DNA of 64,000 nt from JACKAQ01 sp020634975 [NCBI: Calditrichia bacterium]. Lineage in GTDB: Bacteria; Calditrichota; Calditrichia; RBG-13-44-9. Each line of letters starts with the position of its first letter. Position 1 is the stretch's first letter. This document shows, one piece after another, positions 53,574-62,336 of this stretch. The translations under genes were made by a program, and so were the position numbers. The stretch spans positions 1 to 64,000 of the forward strand of contig JACKAQ010000008.1 of the NCBI GenBank assembly GCA_020634975.1, given 5' to 3'. The notes beneath the pieces were generated by a model. That model was not told the origin of the DNA. It made no database searches and was given only the letters and a program-made list of their open reading frames with translations.

Positions 53574-55796
53574 ATGAATTTCTCAAAAATTTCCGATCTC
53601 AATCCCGAACAGCGTCGCGCGGTGGAATATCAGGATGGTCCACTGCTGATTCTCGCCGGTGCCGGCAGCGGCAAAACCCGTGTGCTCACTTACAAAATCG
53701 CCTATTTGCTTGACAGGCGCGTGGTTCAGCCATGGGAAATTTTGGCGGTAACATTTACCAATAAAGCGGCCGGGGAAATGCGTCACCGGGTGGATGAACT
53801 GGTGGGAATGGCTACCGACGGCATGTGGATCGGCACGTTTCACTCAATTTGCGCGCGCATTTTACGCATCGAAAGCCAGCATCTCGGATACGATACCAGT
53901 TTCACGATTTACGATGTTGACGATCAGGTAAGGCTGATTCAGCAGGTGATGGAAGGGTTGAACATCAACCAAACCACATTGAAACCGCGCTCAGCGCAGC
54001 ATAAAATCAGCGATTGCAAAAACAAATTGATCAGCCCGAAAATGTTTGAGGAGCGCGCCGGCGATTTTACAGACCGGCAAATTGCCAAAATTTATCACGG
54101 ATATGAAACAGCTTTGCGGCGCAATAACGCCATGGATTTTGACGATCTGCTGATTAAGCCGCTCGATTTGTTCACTCGCGAGCCTGAAATCCTCAAAAAA
54201 TATCAACAAAAATTTCGCTACGTGTTGGTGGATGAATATCAGGATACCAACAAAGCGCAGTATTATTTTGTCAAAAAGTTGTCCGAAACGCACCGGCGAA
54301 TTTGCGTTGTGGGTGACGAAGACCAGAGTATTTATCGCTGGCGCGGCGCGGATATCGAAAATATCCTCAGTTTCGAACGCGATTACCCGGACTGCGAAGT
54401 GGTGCGGCTGGAGCAAAATTATCGCTCCACCCAAATTATTCTCGATGCCGCGAACGCGGTGGTGCGCAACAATTCCAAACGGCTCGGCAAAAATTTGTGG
54501 AGCGATAAATCCGGCGGTTCGGATATCCAGGTTGTCGAAACATCGGACGAAGGCGTTGAAGCTGCCCAGGCTGTTTCTATTTTGAAACAGGCCAAACGCG
54601 ATCACGATCTGGATTTTCGGGACATGGCGATTCTCTACCGGACGAACGCGCAATCGCGGGCGCTGGAAGACAAGCTCCGACGCGCCAACGTGCCGTATGT
54701 GATTGTCGGTGGCACCAAATTTTACGATCGCAAAGAAGTGAAAGATGTGCTCGCTTATCTGCGGGTGTTGGTGAACAATAATGATTCGATTGCACTGCAA
54801 CGGATCATCAATTTCCCGACACGGGGAATTGGCGGCAAAACGCTCCAAAAATTGCAGGAATTTGCCGATCGCAACGGCATTTCGCTGCACAATGCGATGT
54901 TCAGTGCGGCAAGTATCGATGGGCTTCCCGCCGGTGCCAAAAGCAAAGTGCTGGAATTTGCCGGACAACTGGCGAATCTGCAAAATCGAATTGAGGTGTC
55001 CAGCGCATTTGAAATCGCGACTGAAGTTGTGGACATGTTCGGGCTGGCGCGAATGTATGACCTCAGCGCATTGCCCGACGACCAAACCCGGTTGGAAAAC
55101 ATCAACGAATTGTTGAACAGTATCGCGGCGTTTTCCGAAAACGCGACCGGCGAATTTGCCACGCTCGCCCAATATCTGGAAGATGTGGCATTGCTGACCG
55201 ACATCGACCGCTGGGACCCGACCAGCTCTGCCGTAACGCTGATGACGTTGCACAGCGCGAAAGGTCTGGAATTCCCGCTGGTGATTGTCGCGGGGATGGA
55301 AGACGGGTTGTTTCCGCTGTTCCGTTCGCTGGAAAATGATGAAAATCTCGAAGAAGAACGCCGGTTGTTTTATGTTGGAATGACACGCGCAAAGGATTAT
55401 TTATATTTAACTTGGGCGCGCCAGCGGCGACGATTTACATCCGGCGGCACCGGCAATTCTTTTCGTAGTATGGCATCCCGTTTTCTGAACGAAATCCCCA
55501 TCGAATTTTTGAAAACGCGCACGTCTGTCGGCAGTTGGGAAGGCACGGATAACTCGCGGTACAATCGCCATCGCAGCTACGACGATTCGCAGGCGCCAAC
55601 CTACGCCGCCGAAATGATGACCAGCGAAGGCATTTGGAAAATTGGCGATTGGGTGATTCACGAAACCTATGGCCGCGGGCAAATTTTGGGCATGGAAGGC
55701 ACGGGAATGGGCACCAAACTCAGCGTGTTTTTCAAAGGCGCCGGGATGAAAAAGCTGATCGCCGAATATGCCAACCTGCAAAAAGCGGATAGCTGA
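53574..55796 (+). CDS. pcrA: UvrD/PcrA-type superfamily 1 DNA helicase
   Basis: This 740-residue ATP-dependent 3'-5' helicase has motif I LAGAGSGKTRVLTYKIAYL, Ia TFTNKAAGEMRHRV, II VLVDEYQDTNKAQYYFVKKL, III CVVGDEDQSIYRWRGADI, IV VRLEQNYRS, V TLHSAKGLEFPLVIVAGMEDG and VI EEERRLFYVGMTRAKDYLYLTWA. The C-terminal 50 residues (GDWVIHETYGRGQILGMEGTG) form the Tudor-like tail that in PcrA binds RNA polymerase. It works in DNA repair and in removing stalled polymerases. Length is normal. Confidence 0.95.
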   Translation: MNFSKISDLNPEQRRAVEYQDGPLLILAGAGSGKTRVLTYKIAYLLDRRVVQPWEILAVTFTNKAAGEMRHRVDELVGMATDGMWIGTFHSICARILRIESQHLGYDTSFTIYDVDDQVRLIQQVMEGLNINQTTLKPRSAQHKISDCKNKLISPKMFEERAGDFTDRQIAKIYHGYETALRRNNAMDFDDLLIKPLDLFTREPEILKKYQQKFRYVLVDEYQDTNKAQYYFVKKLSETHRRICVVGDEDQSIYRWRGADIENILSFERDYPDCEVVRLEQNYRSTQIILDAANAVVRNNSKRLGKNLWSDKSGGSDIQVVETSDEGVEAAQAVSILKQAKRDHDLDFRDMAILYRTNAQSRALEDKLRRANVPYVIVGGTKFYDRKEVKDVLAYLRVLVNNNDSIALQRIINFPTRGIGGKTLQKLQEFADRNGISLHNAMFSAASIDGLPAGAKSKVLEFAGQLANLQNRIEVSSAFEIATEVVDMFGLARMYDLSALPDDQTRLENINELLNSIAAFSENATGEFATLAQYLEDVALLTDIDRWDPTSSAVTLMTLHSAKGLEFPLVIVAGMEDGLFPLFRSLENDENLEEERRLFYVGMTRAKDYLYLTWARQRRRFTSGGTGNSFRSMASRFLNEIPIEFLKTRTSVGSWEGTDNSRYNRHRSYDDSQAPTYAAEMMTSEGIWKIGDWVIHETYGRGQILGMEGTGMGTKLSVFFKGAGMKKLIAEYANLQKADS

Positions 55797-55824
55797 TGTT
55801 GTAATCGATATCCCATTTCCCCGA

Positions 55825-57105
55825 TTACCCAAACCGTGCTTTTGGCAAATCCGTCCAGCGTGTGGTGTAACGGGGCGAGAGCCGTTGCTGGCGCAATCGC
55901 CACCCGTTTTGCCGGGCACCCTGCGACGCAATAAATAACGCATCTTTCCCTATTTTTTGATTTAGCGAGTCCATGATTCCGGAAATCCGCTGTTGCCTGT
56001 CCCGCTGAACATCGTCGAACAGGTTGAGCTGTGTTTCGGTTTCCGGGAAAATATCATCTACCATTACCCCTGCTTTTTTGTATCGGTACCCTTCTCTGAA
56101 AATTAATCGCAAACAACGCAGCGCGTATGTGACCAACTCCGGCGTACTGTTGCTGGCCACGGGCAATTCGATGATGCGATAATTGCAATATTGCGGCTGA
56201 TCCGGCCGGAAACAGTTGGTGTGCAAAAACACCGAAATCTGTTTGGCGCAGGATTTATCCACCCGCAATTTTCGGGCGCAGTTGCCGGCAAACGCGGTGA
56301 CTGCCGATTCCAGATCGGTGAGCGCCGTTACATCATCGCCAAACGAGCGCGAAGTGCAGATCCCTTTTTTCGGTCCCGGAACGGTTTCCAGCGCGATGCA
56401 CGGTTTGCCGCGCAGTTCCTCAACCAGGCGCAACCCGACGACCGTTAATTCTTTCAAAATCCAGGAATCGTGTGCTTTAACGAGCTGCCCGGCGGTTTGG
56501 ATGCCAAATTTACCCAACCGGTTGGTGTATTGTTTGCCAATTCCCCATAAATTTTCTACCGGAAAATGATCCAGTATGCCGCGAATGAGCGCGGGATTAT
56601 CCAGCACACAAATGCCCGAATAACCGCTCCACCTTTTTGCGACGTGATTAGCCAGTTTCGCCAGCGTTTTGGTGGGCGCAATGCCTACGCCGGTGGGAAT
56701 TTTGGTGTATTGCCGAACCGTATCGCGAACGGATTCGGCAAACAGCGGCCAATTGTTGGCGCGCATCCCCCGCAAATCCATGAACGCTTCGTCGATGGAA
56801 TATACCTCCACCGCCGGCACAAAACCGGCCAGCGTTTGCATCACCCGTTGGCTCATATCGCCATACAGCGCGTAGTTGCTGGAAAATATCGTAACATTAT
56901 GTTTTTCCAACACTTGCTGTATCTGATACGCCGGCCGCGCCATATCAATGCCCAGCCGTTTTGCTTCCGGGCTGCGCGCCACAATACAACCATCGTTATT
57001 GGAAAGCACCACCACCGGCGCATGTCGCAAATCCGGGCGAAACACCTTTTCGCAGGAGGCGTAAAAGCTGTTGCAATCCACTAATGCGAACAAATTTTGC
57101 CTCAA
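55825..57105 (-). CDS. umuC: UmuC, Y-family DNA polymerase V catalytic subunit
   Basis: This 426-residue translesion polymerase has ALVDCNSFYASCEKVFRPDL (metal-binding Asp), VVLSNNDGCIVARSPEAK, YSIDEAFMDLRG (catalytic acidic pair) and the helix-hairpin-helix LWGIGKQYTNRLGKFGIQT, then a little-finger domain with the UmuC C-terminal region (DDIFPETETQLNLFDD) typical of the family, including a QLNLF beta-clamp-binding-like motif. The ATG overlaps the umuD stop by 4 nt. It bypasses DNA lesions when activated by processed UmuD. Confidence 0.95.
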   Translation of the reverse strand: MRQNLFALVDCNSFYASCEKVFRPDLRHAPVVVLSNNDGCIVARSPEAKRLGIDMARPAYQIQQVLEKHNVTIFSSNYALYGDMSQRVMQTLAGFVPAVEVYSIDEAFMDLRGMRANNWPLFAESVRDTVRQYTKIPTGVGIAPTKTLAKLANHVAKRWSGYSGICVLDNPALIRGILDHFPVENLWGIGKQYTNRLGKFGIQTAGQLVKAHDSWILKELTVVGLRLVEELRGKPCIALETVPGPKKGICTSRSFGDDVTALTDLESAVTAFAGNCARKLRVDKSCAKQISVFLHTNCFRPDQPQYCNYRIIELPVASNSTPELVTYALRCLRLIFREGYRYKKAGVMVDDIFPETETQLNLFDDVQRDRQQRISGIMDSLNQKIGKDALFIASQGARQNGWRLRQQRLSPRYTTRWTDLPKARFG

Positions 57106-57542
57106 TATCTGTGGATTGCGAAAGTCACTTTTCCCCAGATTTCGAAATCCCGCTCCGGTTTTACCAGAATCGGGTCGAAATCGCCGTCCATCGCCATCAG
57201 CAGAATGTGGTTGTCGCGCTGAATCATGCGTTTTACCACAAACCCGCCGTCCAGCACTGCCAGAATAATTTCGCCGGATTTGGGTGTGATGGAAGTGTCA
57301 ATAATCAACAGATCATCGTTGCAGATGCGCTCCGAAACCATGGAATCGCCTTCCACCCGGAAAATGTAGGTTGAGTTCGGATGCTGGATAAGCAATCGAT
57401 TGATATCCAGCTTGCCTTCCAGATAATCATCCGCAGGGGAGGGAAAACCGGCGCGTGCCGGTATAAAGCTGAACTTCAGCAGCAGCGGTAGCCGGACAAC
57501 CGGCAGGAGATGTTTGTTTTTACACGGTCGATCCATCGCCAT
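57102..57542 (-). CDS. umuD: UmuD, SOS self-cleaving polymerase V subunit
   Basis: The chosen start is the ATG at 57542, with AAAGGA upstream; an 11-residue longer frame lacks such a site. The 146-residue S24-type protease has cleavage site A31-G32 (PARAGFPSPADDY), catalytic Ser67 (VEGDSM) and Lys104 (VVKRM). All three are shifted by 7 from E. coli UmuD, so the fold is intact. RecA-stimulated self-cleavage activates it. It overlaps umuC. No known LexA box was recognised upstream. Confidence 0.93.
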   Translation of the reverse strand: MAMDRPCKNKHLLPVVRLPLLLKFSFIPARAGFPSPADDYLEGKLDINRLLIQHPNSTYIFRVEGDSMVSERICNDDLLIIDTSITPKSGEIILAVLDGGFVVKRMIQRDNHILLMAMDGDFDPILVKPERDFEIWGKVTFAIHRY

Positions 57543-57848
57543 AAAATCCTTTTTAAATAGTGGAATAAAAATCACTAATTATGGCTTATCATCGACCCTT
57601 GAACCCAAAAACAGAGAATCTTTTGTGAAAATAAGTGAATTTATGTATATCTAAAAGTGCGCCGAATCAACAAAAACGAAACGCTAAAATTTACCAAGCT
57701 ACACCAGTTTTTAGACCATTCAGTGCTCGTAATTGATTGCTATTGAACACAATTATTAAATTTTACGCCGCAATTTGCAAGCGTTAAGGTTCATTCATTT
57801 TGTGTCGAAATTATTGATTAGAATCAAAATAAGTTAGTAGAATTAGAA
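57543..57848. other. divergent spacer umuD / hybrid kinase
   Basis: About 300 nt of AT-rich DNA; no gene or structured element recognised, presumably both promoters. Confidence 0.4.
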
Positions 57849-60800
57849 ATGTGGGTAATTGAATTGAAAAAGAGTTTCCTGAACAAAAGTGCTTTAATAG
57901 ACCAAATTGAGAAGCAGGCAAAAGTTGGATATTGGGTTCTGCAGTTAGCAACAGAAACCACAATATGGTCGGAAGGCACTTATCGAATATACGGTATTGA
58001 CCCAGGTAAACCATCCCCCTCAAAAACAGAATATTTCCAGCTGGTGCATCCGGATGATGTTGAATACGTTCAATCGAAAGTTGTAGAATGCATTGCCAAC
58101 GGGAATTGTCAGTTTAGCCAGCGAATTATCCGGCCGGACGGCACGGTGCGTGTCGTCCATTCAAATGTTGTTACGGAATATGAGAATGGGCAGCCGGTTA
58201 ACATCACCGGCACCTGTCAGGATATTACGGAACTGCACGAAGCAAAAGAGAGCTTGGCCAAAGCGAATAGCAATCTGAAAGCGGTTGTAAAATCTATCAA
58301 GGATATCGTGTTTCAGTTTGATGAAAATGAACGGTTTCTCACGGTATGGGTGTCCGATCCCTCACGTTTGTTTATGCCGGAAGACGTATTTATCGGCAAA
58401 ACCATCCGGGAAGTTTTTGCGGATGAGTTCGGGGAATACTTCTCAGAGAATTTTAAAACGGTGCTCAAAACGGGTAAAACGATAAAACTGGAGTATCAAC
58501 ACCCCGCCGATAAACGGTATTATATAGCGACGATTTCCAGAGTGATCGATCCGGTAAGCGGTGCAAAAACGATAACAGCCGCAATATCGGATATTACGGA
58601 AAAATTTGAGCTGCAGCAAAAACTGCAAATCAACGAGCAGCGTTGGGCGTTTGCACTGGAAAACGCAAACCAGGGAGTGTGGGATTGGGATGTTGAAAAC
58701 AATACAGTATTTTACTCCGATACCTGGAAAAAACTGTTAGGCTACGAACCGCACGAAATTTCGGATACGCTGGATGAGTGGGCAACTCGGGTGCACCCGG
58801 AAGATTTGCCCAAAGCCAAACAAAAGATTGAAAAACATATTAACGAAGAAACCAGACATTATTACATCGAATTTCGTATGCGCCACAAATTCGGGCATTA
58901 TGTATGGATTATTTCACATGGGAAAATTATTGAACGCACTGCAGAAGGTAAACCCAAACGCTTTATTGGCACACATACGGATATTTCCAAGTTGAAAAAA
59001 GCGGAAGCGGAAGTTCGCAGATTGGCACTCGTTGCAGAAAGAACCATCAATGGTGTATTGATCACTGATACGCAGGGAAGAATTACATGGGTGAATAAAA
59101 GTTTTGAACAAATATCAAAGTATAGCATGGATGAACTGGCGGGCAAAAAGCCAGAGGATTTGCTTTCCGGTCCCAAAACAAAACAGAAGACAATAAATGA
59201 TATTGCTAAAGCGATTGCGGCACGCGAAACTTTCCGGGGCGAAGTTTACAACTATAGCAAAGATGGATCCGGGTATTGGGTGTATCTATCGCTGACGCCG
59301 ATTTACGAAAACGGCAAATGGCAAGGCTATATTTCGGTCGAAACTGATATTTCCGAAAAGAAACGGACAGAAGAAAAGCTTTCGCGTTCTGAAAAAATGT
59401 TGAAAAAAGCCCAGGAAACGGCCAAAATCGGGCATTGGTATTTCGATGTAATCAATAACACGCTGGAATGGTCCGAGGAAACAAAAAATATTCACGATGT
59501 GGCTGTTGATTTTTCGCCAAATGTTGCAACGGCAATAAATTTCTATCATCCGGAAAGTGTGGCGAAAATTCAGGCGGCATTCAAAAAGGCGTTGTTGGGT
59601 GAGCCGTATAATCTGGATCTGAAAATTATTTCTGCGGCAGGTATCGAAAAACATATTCGCACAATGGGACGCCCAGAATACGAGGGGGATAAAATAATCG
59701 GTGTTTCGGGCATCTTTATGGACATCACTCGGGAAAAAGAAGTTGAAATATTGCTCCGGGAAAGCGAAAATCGCTTAAATGAAGCGCAAATTTTGGCTGC
59801 AATTGGTAGCTGGGAATATCTGGTTCGAAAAGATGAAGTGATAATGTCCAAAGGGATGGCCAGAATTTGGGAAACTGAGGAAATGCAGTTTTCCAGAGAG
59901 CAATTTTTAAATTCCGTACATCCGGATGATGTTGAAAAGTTGAAAGAATACATTCAGGCATCGATAGTTGATAGTAAGAAATATGATTTGTTGCATAGAA
60001 TCGTTACGCCGAATGGGACCATCAAATACATTCACGCAAAAGCCGATGTGGTTTTAAACCGTGCCGGTTTTGTGCGGGCAGTACGCGGAACATCGCAAGA
60101 TGTTACGGAAAAAGTGCGATACGAGCAGGAATTGATCGCGGCAAAAGAAAGGGCGGAAAAAGCATCGCATTCAAAAGCGGAGTTCCTTTCGATGATGTCG
60201 CACGAAATTCGCACGCCGCTGAATGCTGTAATCGGGATGACGCATCTGTTGCGGCAGGAAAATCCCCGTGATGATCAAATCGAAAATCTGAATACGTTAA
60301 AATTTTCCGCTGAAAATCTGCTGGTGCTGATCAACGATATTCTCGATTTTAACAAGATTGAAGCCGGGAAAATAGAATTTGAGGAAAATGCGTTCGATGT
60401 GGCGCGATTGGTGGAAAGCATTTGCCACGCGATGAGCTTTAAAGCGGAGGAACAATCGAACCAGTTGCTGACCAAAATCGGTAAAACTGTGCCAAAAGTG
60501 GTTGTTGGCGATGCAATCCGGCTGAATCAGGTGCTGACAAATTTGATTAACAACGCACTAAAATTTACGGAAAAAGGCAACGTAACGGTTTCAGTGAAAA
60601 ATTTGGGGATCAAAAATGATTTTGTCAAACTCCTATTCAGCGTGAGAGATACGGGCATTGGCATCGAAAAAGAAAATTTGTCACGTATTTTCGAAAGCTT
60701 TACGCAGGCGCGATCCAACATTTCCAGAATGTATGGCGGCAGCGGTTTGGGTTTGGCAATTACCAAAAGACTACTCGAATTACAGGATAGTCAAATATTT

Positions 60801-61292
60801 GTAAAATCTGAGGTTGGTAAAGGCTCTGAGTTCTCATTTGTGATGCGTTATCGTGTTCCGTTAAATCAGATACTGAAAACAGAGGAGACAAGTTTTGTCG
60901 CCGATACGTTTTCATCGCTGAAAGGAACCAGGGTTTTGTTGGCGGAGGATAACCGTGTGAATATCCGTGTTGCCCAAAAATTTTTGAATAAATGGGATAT
61001 TGAGGTGGATACGGCAGAAAATGGCAAAATCGCGCTGGAGAAAGCGCGACTGAACAATTATTCTGTCATTTTGATGGATTTGCAAATGCCGGAAATGGAC
61101 GGACTCGAGGCAACCCGGCAAATTCGAAATCTGGACGACAGCCGTTATTCGACGGTTCCTATTATTGCACTCACTGCTTCCGCGTTGATGGAAACCAAAC
61201 GAGATGTGTACACCGCAGGGATGAACGATTATATTACAAAACCGTTTAACCCTGCCGAATTATATCGGAAGCTCAAAAAATATTCCGTTTGA
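57849..61292 (+). CDS. hybrid sensor histidine kinase with six PAS domains and a receiver
   Basis: This 1147-residue protein has no membrane segment, so it is likely cytoplasmic. Six PAS/PAC units run from about residue 18 to 765; recurrent PAC ends are FIGTHTDISKLKKAE, YISVETDISEKKRTE, VSGIFMDITREKE and VRGTSQDVTEKVR. Then come HisKA (H about 785 in SMMSHEIRTPLNAVIG), HATPase (TNLINNALKFTEKG, DTGIGIEKENLSRIF, GGSGLGLAITKRLLEL), and a C-terminal receiver (about 1022-1145; acidic pair AEDN, phospho-acceptor Asp about 1076 in VILMDLQMPEMDG, Thr in ALTAS, Lys in ITKPF). No Hpt or output partner adjoins it. The start lacks a clear ribosome-binding site. The signal is unknown. Confidence 0.92.
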   Translation: MWVIELKKSFLNKSALIDQIEKQAKVGYWVLQLATETTIWSEGTYRIYGIDPGKPSPSKTEYFQLVHPDDVEYVQSKVVECIANGNCQFSQRIIRPDGTVRVVHSNVVTEYENGQPVNITGTCQDITELHEAKESLAKANSNLKAVVKSIKDIVFQFDENERFLTVWVSDPSRLFMPEDVFIGKTIREVFADEFGEYFSENFKTVLKTGKTIKLEYQHPADKRYYIATISRVIDPVSGAKTITAAISDITEKFELQQKLQINEQRWAFALENANQGVWDWDVENNTVFYSDTWKKLLGYEPHEISDTLDEWATRVHPEDLPKAKQKIEKHINEETRHYYIEFRMRHKFGHYVWIISHGKIIERTAEGKPKRFIGTHTDISKLKKAEAEVRRLALVAERTINGVLITDTQGRITWVNKSFEQISKYSMDELAGKKPEDLLSGPKTKQKTINDIAKAIAARETFRGEVYNYSKDGSGYWVYLSLTPIYENGKWQGYISVETDISEKKRTEEKLSRSEKMLKKAQETAKIGHWYFDVINNTLEWSEETKNIHDVAVDFSPNVATAINFYHPESVAKIQAAFKKALLGEPYNLDLKIISAAGIEKHIRTMGRPEYEGDKIIGVSGIFMDITREKEVEILLRESENRLNEAQILAAIGSWEYLVRKDEVIMSKGMARIWETEEMQFSREQFLNSVHPDDVEKLKEYIQASIVDSKKYDLLHRIVTPNGTIKYIHAKADVVLNRAGFVRAVRGTSQDVTEKVRYEQELIAAKERAEKASHSKAEFLSMMSHEIRTPLNAVIGMTHLLRQENPRDDQIENLNTLKFSAENLLVLINDILDFNKIEAGKIEFEENAFDVARLVESICHAMSFKAEEQSNQLLTKIGKTVPKVVVGDAIRLNQVLTNLINNALKFTEKGNVTVSVKNLGIKNDFVKLLFSVRDTGIGIEKENLSRIFESFTQARSNISRMYGGSGLGLAITKRLLELQDSQIFVKSEVGKGSEFSFVMRYRVPLNQILKTEETSFVADTFSSLKGTRVLLAEDNRVNIRVAQKFLNKWDIEVDTAENGKIALEKARLNNYSVILMDLQMPEMDGLEATRQIRNLDDSRYSTVPIIALTASALMETKRDVYTAGMNDYITKPFNPAELYRKLKKYSV

Positions 61293-61316
61293 GTAACGGA
61301 AATTGATCAAAAATAA

Positions 61317-61356
61317 AAAGCGTCAGCGAAACTACCTGTTCGCTGACGCCAAAAAC
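61317..61356. terminator. bidirectional terminator between convergent genes
   Basis: The stem AGCGTCAGCGAA / TTCGCTGACGC has loop ACTACCTG and is preceded by AAAAATAAAAA. The A-rich left side makes a U tail on the minus strand. Confidence 0.75.
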
Positions 61357-61373
61357 AGCTTCATTCATCAAAA

Positions 61374-62075
61374 TTATTTAGCAAGAACCATTTGTTTAGC
61401 CTGCCGTTTTCCATTGTTGATCACTTCGTAAATATATATTCCGGATGGACTTAGCTCGCCTCGGTCGTTGCGCCCGTCCCAACGGACCGCATGAAGCCCG
61501 GATTGCAGAAAGCCGTCGGTCAACGTCCGGACAACCTGACCGTTGATGTTATACACTGTTAATTCAACTTCGCCGGACTGCGGAATCGTAAAGCGGATTT
61601 GCGTTTCCGGGTTAAACGGGTTGGGGTGGTTGGGGTAAAGTTCAAATGACTGTGGCAGATCGCTGATAGCCGGATCATCGATTCCGGTTACGCTGCCGAC
61701 AACTACAGAGGTGGAATCCCACAGCCGCGATGGTCTTCTGTAACCTGCATTAATCAGATATTTTCCGTTAGCAGGTGCCGTTAAAATGAACGGGTTGTCG
61801 TTGGATGAATTTTCAACATCTACCACATTTCCATTTTCATCAATCAGCTCACCGGCAACTTCCTGACCGGCGGTAACACCAATCAACGTGACTTCGATTT
61901 GCATATTCGGCAGCATTTGTGTGCTCACTATTCCGGCATCGTGATTGTGGCAGTTGCCGCCGGAGCACCCGGGATCGCTCAATCCGTTATCATCCGGTTT
62001 GGAAATACCGAGCGAATAAAATACAAATACAGACATTGTCATAAAAAACATAAACAGAGAAAATTTGACTTTCAT
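61374..62075 (-). CDS. secreted protein with CX4CH motif and type IX-like sorting domain
   Basis: The start at the ATG at 62075 has GGAGT at good spacing. The 233-residue protein has a signal peptide (KVKFSLFMFFMTMSVFVFYSLG). An N-terminal part has DPGCSGGNCHNHDAG, a Cys-X4-Cys-His cluster like that of choice-of-anchor-V (reeler-like) secreted proteins. A beta-rich domain of about 100 residues follows, then a sorting tail with NHPNPFNPETQIRF, VYNINGQVVRTLTDG and PSGIYIYEVINNG. The Cys/His cluster could bind heme or metal, but a single CxxCH heme motif is not present. Function is unknown. Confidence 0.75.
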   Translation of the reverse strand: MKVKFSLFMFFMTMSVFVFYSLGISKPDDNGLSDPGCSGGNCHNHDAGIVSTQMLPNMQIEVTLIGVTAGQEVAGELIDENGNVVDVENSSNDNPFILTAPANGKYLINAGYRRPSRLWDSTSVVVGSVTGIDDPAISDLPQSFELYPNHPNPFNPETQIRFTIPQSGEVELTVYNINGQVVRTLTDGFLQSGLHAVRWDGRNDRGELSPSGIYIYEVINNGKRQAKQMVLAK

Positions 62076-62336
62076 TCCCGACTCCATTTTTTTGGTAAAC
62101 GAATAAATTTACAATTATCCTGAAATCAATTGGAGTGCCAGAAATGTAAATTTGGCAAAAACATTTTTGATTTGTCGCTGTATGTGGTTGTTTTTAAACA
62201 ACTAATATAAAATATATATGTTTTGTTTTTTTTGTGAGGCGTTTTTCAGAAGCGATCTGAATAATCAATAATTCAGAATAAATGTGCCGAAATTATACAA
62301 GTTTTGCTGTTCGAAATCAACGATTTGGACGCTGTT

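Noticed and set aside
53991-55253. Minus-strand open frame of 420 codons
   Set aside because: Antisense to the UvrD/PcrA helicase with all motifs intact; a codon-bias shadow.
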